64,000 bases of DNA from Coliplasma sp045538555 (GTDB taxonomy: Bacteria > Bacillota > Clostridia > Oscillospirales > CAG-382), in assembly GCA_045538555.1 (NCBI GenBank), contig JAZSRP010000049.1, positions 1-64,000 of the forward strand. The letters run 5' to 3'. The notes beneath the pieces were generated by a model. The model was not told the DNA's origin. It searched no databases and was given only the letters and a program-made list of their open reading frames with translations. The translations under genes were made by a program, and so were the position numbers. How positions within the stretch are numbered: the first letter of the stretch is position 1; each line of letters begins with the position of its first letter. Positions 7,848 to 16,083 of this stretch are shown here, in pieces.

Positions 7848-8528
7848 ATGGGAAGCAGTTCTGAGGTTATCATACCGATTTTTGGTATCTTTGATATTAC
7901 CGGTGAGGTCATCACAATGTGGATCATCATGGCAGCTATTGCTGTGTTGTCTGTGATTGTCACTCACAACCTGAAGGAGCGCCCCGGCATGCTTCAAAAT
8001 ATGATCGAAGCGGGGGTTGAATACCTTGACAACTTTTTTACGGGCCTTATCGGAAAAGAAAAGGCACGAAAATATTTCTTCTTTCTTGCATCGCTGTTTG
8101 TGTTTATCATTTTTGCAAACTATTCGGGTCTGATACCCGGGGCGGGAATGACAAAATATTTCAAAGCTCCCACGTCGTCCTTGTCTGTGACGCTGGCATT
8201 GGGCCTGATTACGTTTGTGTTTTTGCAGGGTGCAAGCATCAAGGCGGGTGCAAAAAATTATTTTAAGCATTTTGTCAAGCCCATTGCGGTGATGCTTCCG
8301 CTTTTGGTTTTGGATGAGTTTATCAAGCCCGCATCTCTTGCCCTGCGTTTGTATGGCAATATTTTTGGAGAAGAAACTGTCACTGAGGAGCTGTACCACC
8401 TGCTCCCCATCGGTGTTCCGGTGATAATGATGGGACTATCTATTCTGTTTTGTGCCATTCAGGCGGTGGTGTTTACCATGCTGGTGTCAATCTACCTTGA
8501 GGAGGGCACCGAAACAGAACACGGTTGA
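7848..8528 (+). CDS. atpB: F0 subunit a
   Basis: 226 residues, polytopic. ANYSGLIPG (about 90-98) and the diagnostic SLALRLYGNIFGEE segment with the essential Arg167 that faces the c-ring carboxylate identify subunit a. FKAPTSSLSVTLALGL is the usual helix before it. GAGAGGAGTG upstream supports ATG 7848. The subunit forms the two ion half-channels with the c-ring in the membrane. It lies in the standard order I-a-c-b. Confidence 0.95.
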   Translation: MGSSSEVIIPIFGIFDITGEVITMWIIMAAIAVLSVIVTHNLKERPGMLQNMIEAGVEYLDNFFTGLIGKEKARKYFFFLASLFVFIIFANYSGLIPGAGMTKYFKAPTSSLSVTLALGLITFVFLQGASIKAGAKNYFKHFVKPIAVMLPLLVLDEFIKPASLALRLYGNIFGEETVTEELYHLLPIGVPVIMMGLSILFCAIQAVVFTMLVSIYLEEGTETEHG

Positions 8529-8581
8529 CCTATGCACTCAAAGAAAATAAAAAAATTATTCAAATACAGGAGACGTTTATT

Positions 8582-8812
8582 ATGACAAATTCCGCAATCA
8601 TTGCAATTGCTGCAGCAATTGCAATCGCACTCAGCACACTCGGCCCCTCCATTGCACAGGGATGGACCGCCAGAGCTGCAATGGAAAGCATTGCACGTCA
8701 GCCCGATGCGGCAAAAGATATCCGTTCCTCTCTCATCGTGTCTCTTGCACTGATGGAGGCATTGACAATATACGGACTTCTCATTGCGTTTATGCTTGTA
8801 AGCAAGATCTGA
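8582..8812 (+). CDS. atpE: F0 subunit c (proton-type)
   Basis: 76 residues: two transmembrane helices with the polar loop ARQP (38-41). The ion-binding carboxylate is Glu59 in LALMEALTIYGLLIAF. The residues after it are Ala-Leu, as in cyanobacterial and plastid H+ c-rings; the Na+-ring signature of Ilyobacter has Ser-Thr at these positions. Gln26 in the first helix is present in both types, so H+ coupling is likely but not proven. ATG 8582 follows AGGAGA by 8 nt; a longer frame from 8525 has no ribosome site. The 53-nt gap upstream is AT-rich, which may support the high expression needed for the ring. Confidence 0.94.
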   Translation: MTNSAIIAIAAAIAIALSTLGPSIAQGWTARAAMESIARQPDAAKDIRSSLIVSLALMEALTIYGLLIAFMLVSKI

Positions 8813-8825
8813 CGGAGGGGGTTTT

Positions 8826-9242
8826 ATGACCATCCAGCTATCTGTTGTGGTGTGGACGGTAATCAACTTTTGTTTGTTGATGCTGATCCTTCACAAACTG
8901 TTGTTCAAGCCGATATTGGCGTTTATGGACGCTCGGCGCGAAAAAATCGAATCGGCAAAAAATGAGCTCGATGATGTATACAACTCCCGCATGGAGGAGC
9001 AGCGCCGTCAGGCAGAGCTTCGTGAGGCAGCACACCGCCGTGCAAAATTGGAGGCAGCCGCTGCTGCAGAGGCCCAAAAACAGGCCGCTGCTGCAGAGCT
9101 TTCTCGCGCCAAAAAAGAGTATGAGTCAAAGCTTTGGGAGGAAGAGGCGCATATCCGTGCCGAGGGTGATGCTATCATAGCAGAGTTGTGTGACAAATTG
9201 GATCAGCTTGCCACTGCATTTGCCCACAGACTTTCTGACTGA
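8826..9242 (+). CDS. atpF: F0 subunit b
   Basis: 138 residues: one N-terminal membrane helix (about 5-24), then RREKIESAKNELDDVYNSRMEEQRRQAEL and a long Ala/Glu/Lys-rich coiled coil to the end, as in peripheral-stalk b subunits. It is shorter than E. coli b (156). GGAGGGGG 5 nt upstream. A second b-like segment opens the next gene, so the stalk is likely a b/b' heterodimer like that of cyanobacteria or mycobacteria. Confidence 0.92.
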   Translation: MTIQLSVVVWTVINFCLLMLILHKLLFKPILAFMDARREKIESAKNELDDVYNSRMEEQRRQAELREAAHRRAKLEAAAAAEAQKQAAAAELSRAKKEYESKLWEEEAHIRAEGDAIIAELCDKLDQLATAFAHRLSD

Positions 9243-9254
9243 TAGGAAACGATT

Positions 9255-11471
9255 ATGCATTTTTTGTATTCTGTTATCAACTTTTTATTACTTGCTGCAA
9301 TAATCTTTGTTATGTTCCGCAAGAGCATAAAAAAGATTTTTTCGTCGCGCCGTGAACAAATTTCAAGCCAATTGGACGAGACAGAGCAGCTCAGAGCAGA
9401 GCTGGCAATGCTTCCGCCAACAACTGTTGAGTCATCGCCTGCGGATGACAGCGAAGATCAGGTCTCTTGTGTGGAGCAGCACCATCAAATAGAAAAAGAA
9501 TCGGAACGCCTCAAGCAGGACTTTGAAGAACAATGCATCAACCTGCGTCGAGAGACAGTGATCTCTGCGCGCAACCGTGTGGTTGAGCAGCTATGCGACC
9601 TTGCCGCAAAGCGTTTTTCGGAGGAGCCGTTTTTGTCCAACCTTCGTGCCCGTGAACCGGAGATGGTTGACAAGATTCTGGAACGTATAAAGCTCACCCC
9701 CGGTGATATTTCGTATCTCCGTAACCACGACGTTTTGTACGTTACTCTCACATCAGCATACCCTCTTGCTACCGAGCTGGTGGACAAGATAGGATACAAG
9801 ACAAGCAAAATGCTCCATGAAGTAGGCGGAAAGCCATCCTACTGGGTCAAGGTGGACCCCACCCTTATCGGAGGACTCCGTCTGCGTATCGGTGATACGG
9901 TGTATGACTGCACAGTTGAGGATGAGCTGTACAATCTTGACAAGAATCTTAAAAGACATTCGCAGGTGGGATCCGCCACGGCGGAAACGCTTTTTTCCGA
10001 CTTTTTGTCAGAAATAAATACCATGTCGCTCAGCGTAGGTGAGTTTCAGCTGGGCAGAGTCATCAGTGTTTCGGATGGAATCTGCTGGTTGGACGGTCTT
10101 GCTGACATTATGTACGGCGAGGTAGTTGAGTTCCAGTGCGGAGAACAGGGAATGGTGCTTGACATCGAGCCGGACAAGATCGGATGCGTTGTTTTTGGAA
10201 AATACGAGGACATAGAGAGTGGAAGCCGTGTTCGCCGCATCGGCAAAATGGCAAGCGTCCCTGTGGGTCAAGCTCTTTTTGGCAGAATCGTGGATCCCCT
10301 TGGTGAACCTCTTGACGGCAAGGGCAGAATAATGGCAACCGCTCGCCGCCCTATTGAAAATACCGCTCCGAGTATTCCCGATCGAAAATCGGTATCAGTT
10401 CCTCTCCATACGGGCATAAAAGCTATTGACGCTCTTGTTCCCATCGGCAGAGGTCAGCGTGAGCTGATCATAGGTGACCGACAAACGGGAAAAACATCCG
10501 TTGCCATTGACGCAATCATAAATCAAAAAGGCAAGGATGTGGCATGTATCTACGTTGCCATCGGTCAAAAAGAGACTTCGGTTGCAGAGATTGTGTCAAA
10601 GCTTCAATCGGTTGGTGCAATGGAATATACCACTGTGGTGTGTGCCACCGCCTCTGCATCTGCGTCTCTTCAGTACATCGCACCCTTTGCGGGAGCTGCA
10701 ATGGCAGAGTATTTTATGTACAACGGCAAGGATGTTCTTGTTGTGTATGACGACCTATCCAAGCATGCCGTGGCATACCGTGAGCTTTCGCTTCTGCTTC
10801 ACCGTCCATCGGGAAGAGAAGCATATCCGGGCGACGTGTTTTATCTGCACGCCCGTCTTTTGGAGCGTGCTGCACGTCTGACGGAATCAGCAGGCGGCGG
10901 CTCGGTTACCGCACTTCCTATTATAGAAACACAGGCAGGAGACATCTCTGCCTATATTCCCACAAACGTAATTTCCATCACAGACGGCCAGATTTTCTTG
11001 GAGACCGATCTGTTCAATGAGGGTCAGCGTCCTGCAGTAAACGTGGGTCTGTCGGTATCCCGTGTGGGCAGCGCAGCCCAGACAAAGCTGATGAAACAGA
11101 TCGCATCCCGCCTGCGTATGACGCTGGCGCAGTACCGAGAGCTGGCAACATTTGCTCAGTTTGGGTCTGATGTGGACGATAACACAAAGTCCGTTTTGTC
11201 CTCAGGCGAGCGGATGATGGCAGCTTTGAGGCAGGGAAGATACTGTCCTCTGCCCGATTGGCAGCAGGCGCTGATAATTTATGCCGTTTCGGAGGGATTT
11301 GCTTCTTCAGTGGACCCCGCAGAAATGGAGTCATTTGAGTCCTCGCTGTATTCTTATTTCAAAAAACACCAGCCCCGTCTCGTTTCATTGCTGAAAAGCG
11401 GAAACAAGATGAGCGACGAAACACAGACTCAGCTCAAAGAGGCACTGACACGGTTTATGGAGGTGCGCTGA
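9255..11471 (+). CDS. F1F0 ATP synthase b'-delta-alpha triple fusion
   Basis: A single uninterrupted frame of 738 residues. Residues 3-21 are a membrane helix followed by FRKSIKKIFSSRREQI and a coiled coil to about 115, a second b subunit (b'). Residues about 158-230 (LYVTLTSAYPLATELVDKIG, VDPTLIGGLRLRIGDTVYD) are the C-terminal domain of delta/OSCP; the usual N-terminal six-helix domain of delta is not evident. Residues about 241-738 are a full alpha subunit: SVSDGICWLDGLAD, Walker A GDRQTGKTS (407-415), and VGLSVSRVGSAAQ with the arginine finger Arg603. The reading frame crosses the delta-alpha junction (around 9960-10030) cleanly, and the in-frame helix there aligns with the normal alpha N-terminus. 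b-delta fusions are known in mycobacteria; adding alpha poses a stoichiometry problem, since F1 has three alpha but one delta. Confidence 0.93.
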   Translation: MHFLYSVINFLLLAAIIFVMFRKSIKKIFSSRREQISSQLDETEQLRAELAMLPPTTVESSPADDSEDQVSCVEQHHQIEKESERLKQDFEEQCINLRRETVISARNRVVEQLCDLAAKRFSEEPFLSNLRAREPEMVDKILERIKLTPGDISYLRNHDVLYVTLTSAYPLATELVDKIGYKTSKMLHEVGGKPSYWVKVDPTLIGGLRLRIGDTVYDCTVEDELYNLDKNLKRHSQVGSATAETLFSDFLSEINTMSLSVGEFQLGRVISVSDGICWLDGLADIMYGEVVEFQCGEQGMVLDIEPDKIGCVVFGKYEDIESGSRVRRIGKMASVPVGQALFGRIVDPLGEPLDGKGRIMATARRPIENTAPSIPDRKSVSVPLHTGIKAIDALVPIGRGQRELIIGDRQTGKTSVAIDAIINQKGKDVACIYVAIGQKETSVAEIVSKLQSVGAMEYTTVVCATASASASLQYIAPFAGAAMAEYFMYNGKDVLVVYDDLSKHAVAYRELSLLLHRPSGREAYPGDVFYLHARLLERAARLTESAGGGSVTALPIIETQAGDISAYIPTNVISITDGQIFLETDLFNEGQRPAVNVGLSVSRVGSAAQTKLMKQIASRLRMTLAQYRELATFAQFGSDVDDNTKSVLSSGERMMAALRQGRYCPLPDWQQALIIYAVSEGFASSVDPAEMESFESSLYSYFKKHQPRLVSLLKSGNKMSDETQTQLKEALTRFMEVR

Positions 11472-11472
11472 A

Positions 11473-12294
11473 ATGGCAGGCCTGCGTGAACTGAAAAAAC
11501 ACCTGAAAAGTGTCCGGACAACCGGACAGCTTGCAGGTGCAATGAAAACTGTTTCCACCGCAAAGTACTCACGCATCAATGCGGTTCTTTCCAACTATCG
11601 GGAGTACGCATCCGCCTGTGATGCTCTGCTGTCCCAGTGCGGGTTTATGCTTTCAAAAACCCGGGAGCCAACATCCCCCCGACCGGTGCTGCTTGTGGTA
11701 GTGAGCGGAAACAGAGGGCTTTGCGGCGGCTTTAATTCCGATGTACTGACACGTTTTCTGGAGGAAAAAGAAAACACAAAAGAAAGTGTGGTTGTTACCG
11801 TCGGCAAAAAAGCATCAGAGTATTGCCGAGAGAAAGGGATAGTTGCGGAACGTGAATTTTCTGTTCCCGATATTCCCGATTACGAGGTGTCACGTCGGTT
11901 GGCAGAGTATGTTCTCACCCGTTTTCAAAACGGAGAGGTGTCCGCAGTAAGGTTTGTGTATCAGGGATTCAAAAACATGCTTACACAGACACCTACGGTG
12001 CGTGAGGTGCTTCCGCAACCTCACGGAGCAGAAGAACAAAAAGAAGGTATTCTTTTGGAGCCCTGTCGAGATATCGTATGGGAAACCGTGATACGTGAGT
12101 GTTTTCCATCAAAAATTCATTCTGTATTGTTAGAATCCGCCGCAGGAGCACAGGCGGCAACCATAATGGCAATGCGCTCCGCTTTTGACAACGCAAAAGA
12201 AAACGCATCAAAGCTTGAGATCACCATAAACCGCCGTCGTCAGACGGAGGTAACGGCAGGAGTGCTGGAAACCGCAACGGAAAACCGCCAGTAA
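11473..12294 (+). CDS. atpG: F1 subunit gamma
   Basis: 273 residues. The N-terminal ELKKHLKSVRTTGQLAGAMKTVSTAKYSRI and C-terminal AAGAQAATIMAMRSAFDNAKENASKLEITINRRRQ are the paired helices of the rotor shaft; SGNRGLCGGFNSDVL is the conserved central segment. Starts 1 nt after the fusion stop, with GGAGGTG just ahead. Slightly shorter than the typical 285 residues. Rotates within alpha3beta3. Confidence 0.95.
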   Translation: MAGLRELKKHLKSVRTTGQLAGAMKTVSTAKYSRINAVLSNYREYASACDALLSQCGFMLSKTREPTSPRPVLLVVVSGNRGLCGGFNSDVLTRFLEEKENTKESVVVTVGKKASEYCREKGIVAEREFSVPDIPDYEVSRRLAEYVLTRFQNGEVSAVRFVYQGFKNMLTQTPTVREVLPQPHGAEEQKEGILLEPCRDIVWETVIRECFPSKIHSVLLESAAGAQAATIMAMRSAFDNAKENASKLEITINRRRQTEVTAGVLETATENRQ

Positions 12295-12304
12295 GGAGAA
12301 AACA

Positions 12305-13693
12305 ATGTCTGCAGGCTCAAAAGGAATTATCACAAGAATAACGGGTCCTGTGGTTGACATCAGATTTGAGTCAGCGCAGGATATACCCGAAATATTTCAC
12401 GCTGTGGAAGTAGAAACCAAAGGGGAAAAATTTGTTTTGGAGGCGCTTCAGCAGATGGGCAACGGAGAGGTTCGTTGTATTTCCATGCGTCCCACAGACG
12501 GGATGTCCCGCGGCATGACTGCCGTTGACACCGGTACTCCCATTATGGTTCCTGTGGGAGAATGTACTCTTGGCAGACTTCTCAACGTTACGGGTGACCC
12601 CATTGACCGTGCAGGAGAAATAAAATCCGAGGTTCATTGGCCCATACACCACAGTGCACCGGGTTTTACCGATATTGTACCTGCAGGGGAAATTTTGGAG
12701 ACGGGAATCAAGGTCATTGACCTGATGACACCGTACGCCAAGGGCGGAAAGATCGGTCTTTTTGGCGGCGCAGGCGTGGGAAAAACCGTTCTGATAATGG
12801 AATTGATCCGCAATATAGCATTTGAGCATGACGGATACTCGGTGTTTGCCGGCGTGGGAGAGCGCTCCCGTGAGGGAAACGATCTCTGGCAGGAAATGAC
12901 CCAATCCGGAGTTATTGACAAAACAGCACTGGTGTTTGGTCAGATGAATGAGCCGGCAGGCGCCAGGTTGAGAGTGCCACTTGCGGGTCTGACCATTGCG
13001 GAGTATTTCCGCGAGAATGCCCACAAGGACGTTCTTTTGTTTATTGACAACATTTTCAGATTTACCCAGGCGGGCTCAGAGGTTTCTGCGCTGTTGGGCA
13101 GGATGCCCTCTGCGGTGGGTTATCAGCCCACCCTTGCATCTGAGATGGGCAAACTGCAGGAGCGTATAGTAAGTACCCACAACGGCTCCATCACATCGGT
13201 TCAGGCAATATACGTACCTGCTGACGATCTGACCGATCCTGCTCCCGCCACTGCATTTTCACATCTTGATGCAACCACGGTGCTTTCACGATCTATTGTT
13301 GAGCTGGGCATATATCCCGCTGTTGCCCCGCTGGAATCCAGCTCCAGAATGTTGGCTCCCGATATTGTTGGAGACCGCCATTACAAAACCGCAAAAGAGG
13401 TTCAGCGAGTGCTCCAGCGGTACAATGAGTTGCAGGATATCATTGCCATTTTGGGAATGGAGGAGCTGTCCGCAGAGGATCGCATTACCGTAAAAAGGGC
13501 AAGAAAGGTTCAGCGCTTCATGAGCCAGCCCTTCCATGTTGCAGAGGGATTTACGGGCATAAAGGGCAAGTTTGTGTCCATTGATGATACCATAAAAGGA
13601 TTTGAAGCCATACTTGGCGGCGACTGCGATGATATTCCCGAGCAAAAATTCCTGATGGCAGGTTCCATTGAGGATGTTTTGGAGGATTGCTGA
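12305..13693 (+). CDS. atpD: F1 subunit beta (catalytic)
   Basis: 462 residues. Walker A GGAGVGKT (154-161), catalytic-Glu segment GVGERSREGNDL, Walker B VLLFIDNIFRFTQAGSEVSALLGRMPSAVGYQPTL family text, and a C-terminal region with the DELSEED-equivalent LSAEDRITVKRARKVQRF. AAGGAG 6 nt before ATG. Ordinary in length and motif, which makes the unusual alpha fusion upstream stand out. Confidence 0.97.
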   Translation: MSAGSKGIITRITGPVVDIRFESAQDIPEIFHAVEVETKGEKFVLEALQQMGNGEVRCISMRPTDGMSRGMTAVDTGTPIMVPVGECTLGRLLNVTGDPIDRAGEIKSEVHWPIHHSAPGFTDIVPAGEILETGIKVIDLMTPYAKGGKIGLFGGAGVGKTVLIMELIRNIAFEHDGYSVFAGVGERSREGNDLWQEMTQSGVIDKTALVFGQMNEPAGARLRVPLAGLTIAEYFRENAHKDVLLFIDNIFRFTQAGSEVSALLGRMPSAVGYQPTLASEMGKLQERIVSTHNGSITSVQAIYVPADDLTDPAPATAFSHLDATTVLSRSIVELGIYPAVAPLESSSRMLAPDIVGDRHYKTAKEVQRVLQRYNELQDIIAILGMEELSAEDRITVKRARKVQRFMSQPFHVAEGFTGIKGKFVSIDDTIKGFEAILGGDCDDIPEQKFLMAGSIEDVLEDC

Positions 13694-13694
13694 C

Positions 13695-13991
13695 GTGAGC
13701 AAAAATAATGAGCTGTCCATGCGTGTTGTCACTCCAAACGGGGTTTTTTGCGAAACATCCTGTGACAGCGTGGTGCTGCAATGCTCTCCGGATGCAGACG
13801 GAACACCAAACGGTAGCATCGGGATCCGAAAAGGTCATACCGATGCGGTAATTGCTCTTGGTGCAGGTGAAGTTGTGATCTCTCGTGATGGAGAAAAATC
13901 AAAAAAAAAGATATCTGTGGGGAGAGGTATAGCCACCGTGTCCCAAAACCTGGTGACTGTCATCACCGACAGCGCAAAAACTGTTGAATAA
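13695..13991 (+). CDS. atpC: F1 subunit epsilon, short form lacking the C-terminal helices
   Basis: 98 residues versus about 135 for typical epsilon. The beta-sandwich domain is present (MRVVTPNGVFCETSCDSVVL, GSIGIRKGHTDAVIALGAG, then TVSQNLVTVITDSA). The two C-terminal helices that inhibit ATP hydrolysis in most bacterial enzymes are absent. Start GTG 13695, 1 nt after the beta stop, with GGAGG (13681-13685) 9 nt upstream. The loss suggests weak or absent epsilon inhibition, compatible with an enzyme that works in hydrolysis in a fermenter; that is inference. Confidence 0.88.
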   Translation: MSKNNELSMRVVTPNGVFCETSCDSVVLQCSPDADGTPNGSIGIRKGHTDAVIALGAGEVVISRDGEKSKKKISVGRGIATVSQNLVTVITDSAKTVE

Positions 13992-14004
13992 AAAGGATAT
14001 TTAT

Positions 14005-14376
14005 ATGAAAAAAGCAAGCGTTACCGTCACAAACACCAACACCGCTCTTTCAATGGGAAGCGGTTCACTGCCTGTTTTTGCCACACCTGCCATGGTGGCA
14101 CTGATGGAGGAAGCAGCCTGCCGTGTAATGGATGGGCTTCTCTCGGAAGGGATCACCAGTGTGGGCACTGCGATGAGCGTCAACCACTTGGCGGCAACTC
14201 CTGTAGGAATGACGGTTACCGCAGAGGCGGAACTTTTGGAGCAGGATGGTCGAAAATACGTTTTTCGTGTCACTGCCACGGATGAAAAAGGTCTCATCGG
14301 AGAGGGTAGACACGAGCGATTTGCGGTGGACAAAGACAGATTTTTGGCAAAAACCAACTCAAAGCTTGAAAAGTAA
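14005..14376 (+). CDS. Hotdog-fold thioesterase, FlK (fluoroacetyl-CoA thioesterase)-like
   Basis: 123 residues. The hotdog helix segment LPVFATPAMVALMEEAACRVMD carries the FlK-like Glu. GTAMSVNHLAATPVGMTVTAEAEL holds the conserved His, and IGEGRHERFAVDKDRF ends the domain. Relatives hydrolyse small acyl-CoAs; FlK itself prefers fluoroacetyl-CoA, but clostridial homologues are uncharacterised. AAGGA 8 nt before ATG. Lies 13 nt after atpC and ahead of the terminator, so it is probably cotranscribed with the ATP synthase. Confidence 0.82.
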   Translation: MKKASVTVTNTNTALSMGSGSLPVFATPAMVALMEEAACRVMDGLLSEGITSVGTAMSVNHLAATPVGMTVTAEAELLEQDGRKYVFRVTATDEKGLIGEGRHERFAVDKDRFLAKTNSKLEK

Positions 14377-14392
14377 AAGAATATTGTTTTGC

Positions 14393-14429
14393 AACGGCGG
14401 CAGAGGATGTGATCTCTGCCGTCGTTTTG
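14393..14429 (+). terminator. Terminator of the atp-thioesterase transcript
   Basis: ACGGCGGCAGAG / CTCTGCCGTCGT 12-bp stem (one G-T pair), 8-nt loop, then TTTTG. Confidence 0.85.
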
Positions 14430-14551
14430 TTTATATTGAAAGGCAAAAAGAAACAAATCGATTTTTAACAAAACACAAACATTTCAAAAAAATTCAAAAA
14501 CATCAAAGGGATAAAATACGCTTGCAAACAAAAAAGAGAGAGTTAATCGAC

Positions 14552-14644
14552 ATGAACAAAAATGATCAGAGTTTTCTTGTAGAAAAGATCCGCACACAGT
14601 ATACCGAAAAAGAGTATACCGGACTTGATGAGCTGATGAGATAA
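14552..14644 (+). pseudogene. 30-residue remnant of a clostridial membrane protein N-terminus
   Basis: ATG 14552 opens a 30-codon frame ending at TAA. Its text (QSFLVEKIRTQYTEKEYTGL, ending DELMR) resembles the first 30 residues of a clostridial membrane protein family often labelled 'dihydropteridine reductase', whose members continue with a hydrophobic region. Here the frame stops immediately and a terminator follows within 30 nt. AAGAGAGAG lies about 10 nt before the ATG, so the piece could still be translated. The family match is from memory of related sequences; a genuine micro-protein is the alternative. Confidence 0.45.
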
Positions 14645-14673
14645 CGGGGATACATGTTTCAAAATATTGAGAA

Positions 14674-14704
14674 AAAGGGCGGTGCAAAAAACACCGCCCT
14701 TTTG
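14674..14704. terminator. Bidirectional terminator between convergent units
   Basis: AAAGGGCGGTG / CACCGCCCTTT with a 7-nt loop, A-tract on one side and T-tract on the other. It serves the short frame on + and the GHL10 gene on -. Confidence 0.88.
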
Positions 14705-14708
14705 TGTA

Positions 14709-15971
14709 TCATATTGATTTCAGCAATGGGGCAAAAAGTGTAATTTCATCTGCAGTATCTTGATTTGGTTCTCCGCTGACAGGGTCAAAAAGAGAGGAGT
14801 AACAAAAAACGCACACCCCTGAGACAATCTTGCTTTCCATTGCTGTTTTCAGTTGGCGGGACAAAATGTCACGATGCTCGGTCCATTCGGATTTTCCCTG
14901 GACTGTGCCGGCAAAAGCATCCTCCTCGCCTCTGCTTCCCATGGCGGATTTTGCGGCAGAAATGCCCACAAAAAGGGATATGCCCTCTTGCTTCATGATG
15001 CTCTCCCAGTCCGAGAGAATCTGTTCAAAAGGACAGTATGCGTTGAGAAATCCAAAGTACAGCTGGGGTATGATATAGTCCACGTACCCTGTTGTGCTTG
15101 TCCATTTTTTTGCGTCTGCAAACCAACCCTCCGATAGGGAATAGAGGTTCCCTGCGGGAGACACACCAAAGCATACTCCGTTTTTGTGTGCCACCTGCCA
15201 AAGCGATGATACCAAAGTGTCAATATTGCTTCTTCTCCAGTCACCCTTGTTTTGCAAGCCGCTTTCCAAAAACTCCGCTTCGTCATCAAAAACCGTGTCC
15301 ACAGGATAAAAATAATCGTCAATGTGCAGTCCGTCAAAATCGTATTTTTTCAGCAATTCGTCAGCACCCATGCAAATGTGTTCAATTGCTTTTTTGTAGG
15401 ACGGATCGAGAAAAAGCATTTCCCCGCACTGCTTCACCATTCTGTCGCCGCTTTTGAATGCGTCGTATACAAAATATCCGCTTTCCAAAGATTCTGCATC
15501 GTCAACAGAGGATAGCCGCAGGGGATTGATCCAACCGTGAACCGAGAGGTTGTGCTTTTTTGCCAGTGTTACCAAAATTTCCAAAGGATCGTATTCCAAT
15601 TCTCCGCCAAGGATCCCTGAAACATATTTTGATGTAGGGTATAGTTCTGTTTCAAAAAAACTGTCTCCATTGGGCCTTGCCTGCAAAAAAACCGTGTCAA
15701 ACCCCATTTGGGATATGTTTTCAAAAATTTGTTCCGCAAGAACACAAAAATCCTGCTGTTCCCTTTGCTTTTTGCCATCACGAAAAATCGGATGCAGATC
15801 AAACTGTGTCAGCCATATTGCTTTCAAAAAGCTGTTGCTGTTATCAGTCAAAAAAGAAACCTCGTACAAAGGAGCTGTATTTTTTTGCTTGTCCGGCGGA
15901 TCGTCGGCATGTGCCGAGCAGGAAACCAAAATAAAGCAGAGAACAAAGAACATCAAAAAAGTTTTTTTCAT
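14709..15971 (-). CDS. GHL10 (DUF187/YngK-like) glycoside-hydrolase-like lipoprotein
   Basis: 420 residues with an N-terminal lipoprotein signal ending in LVSC (lipobox, Cys about 18). The catalytic-type barrel shows KAIWLTQFDLHPIF, FDTVFLQARPNGDSFF, HGWINPLRL, YDFDGLHIDDYFYP and GVSPAGNLYS, all features of the GHL10/DUF187 family. The DGLHIDDYFYP Asp cluster is the likely active site. Relatives include YngK; substrates may be peptidoglycan or glycans. It faces cca across a 112-nt divergent spacer. A larger paralogue, anchored by a C-terminal helix, lies at 34156-36615. Confidence 0.87.
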   Translation of the reverse strand: MKKTFLMFFVLCFILVSCSAHADDPPDKQKNTAPLYEVSFLTDNSNSFLKAIWLTQFDLHPIFRDGKKQREQQDFCVLAEQIFENISQMGFDTVFLQARPNGDSFFETELYPTSKYVSGILGGELEYDPLEILVTLAKKHNLSVHGWINPLRLSSVDDAESLESGYFVYDAFKSGDRMVKQCGEMLFLDPSYKKAIEHICMGADELLKKYDFDGLHIDDYFYPVDTVFDDEAEFLESGLQNKGDWRRSNIDTLVSSLWQVAHKNGVCFGVSPAGNLYSLSEGWFADAKKWTSTTGYVDYIIPQLYFGFLNAYCPFEQILSDWESIMKQEGISLFVGISAAKSAMGSRGEEDAFAGTVQGKSEWTEHRDILSRQLKTAMESKIVSGVCVFCYSSLFDPVSGEPNQDTADEITLFAPLLKSI

Positions 15972-16020
15972 ACGTCACCTCAAAAACATGTGTATGGCGT
16001 AAAAAACAAAAAAATTACTG

Positions 16021-16049
16021 TTGAAAAAATCACGTAGATTTGATAGAAT
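16021..16049 (+). promoter_or_regulatory. Promoter of cca
   Basis: TTGAAA (16021-16026), 17 nt, TAGAAT (16044-16049), 34 nt before the gene start. Confidence 0.7.
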
Positions 16050-16083
16050 AGCAAAAATGCAACTGTAAAAAAGGAGGCGCACC

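Noticed and set aside
9255..11471. Fusion explained simply by a missed stop codon
   Set aside because: The junction was re-read base by base; the frame is continuous and the in-frame helix aligns with alpha. A one-base homopolymer error cannot be excluded and is listed under findings.
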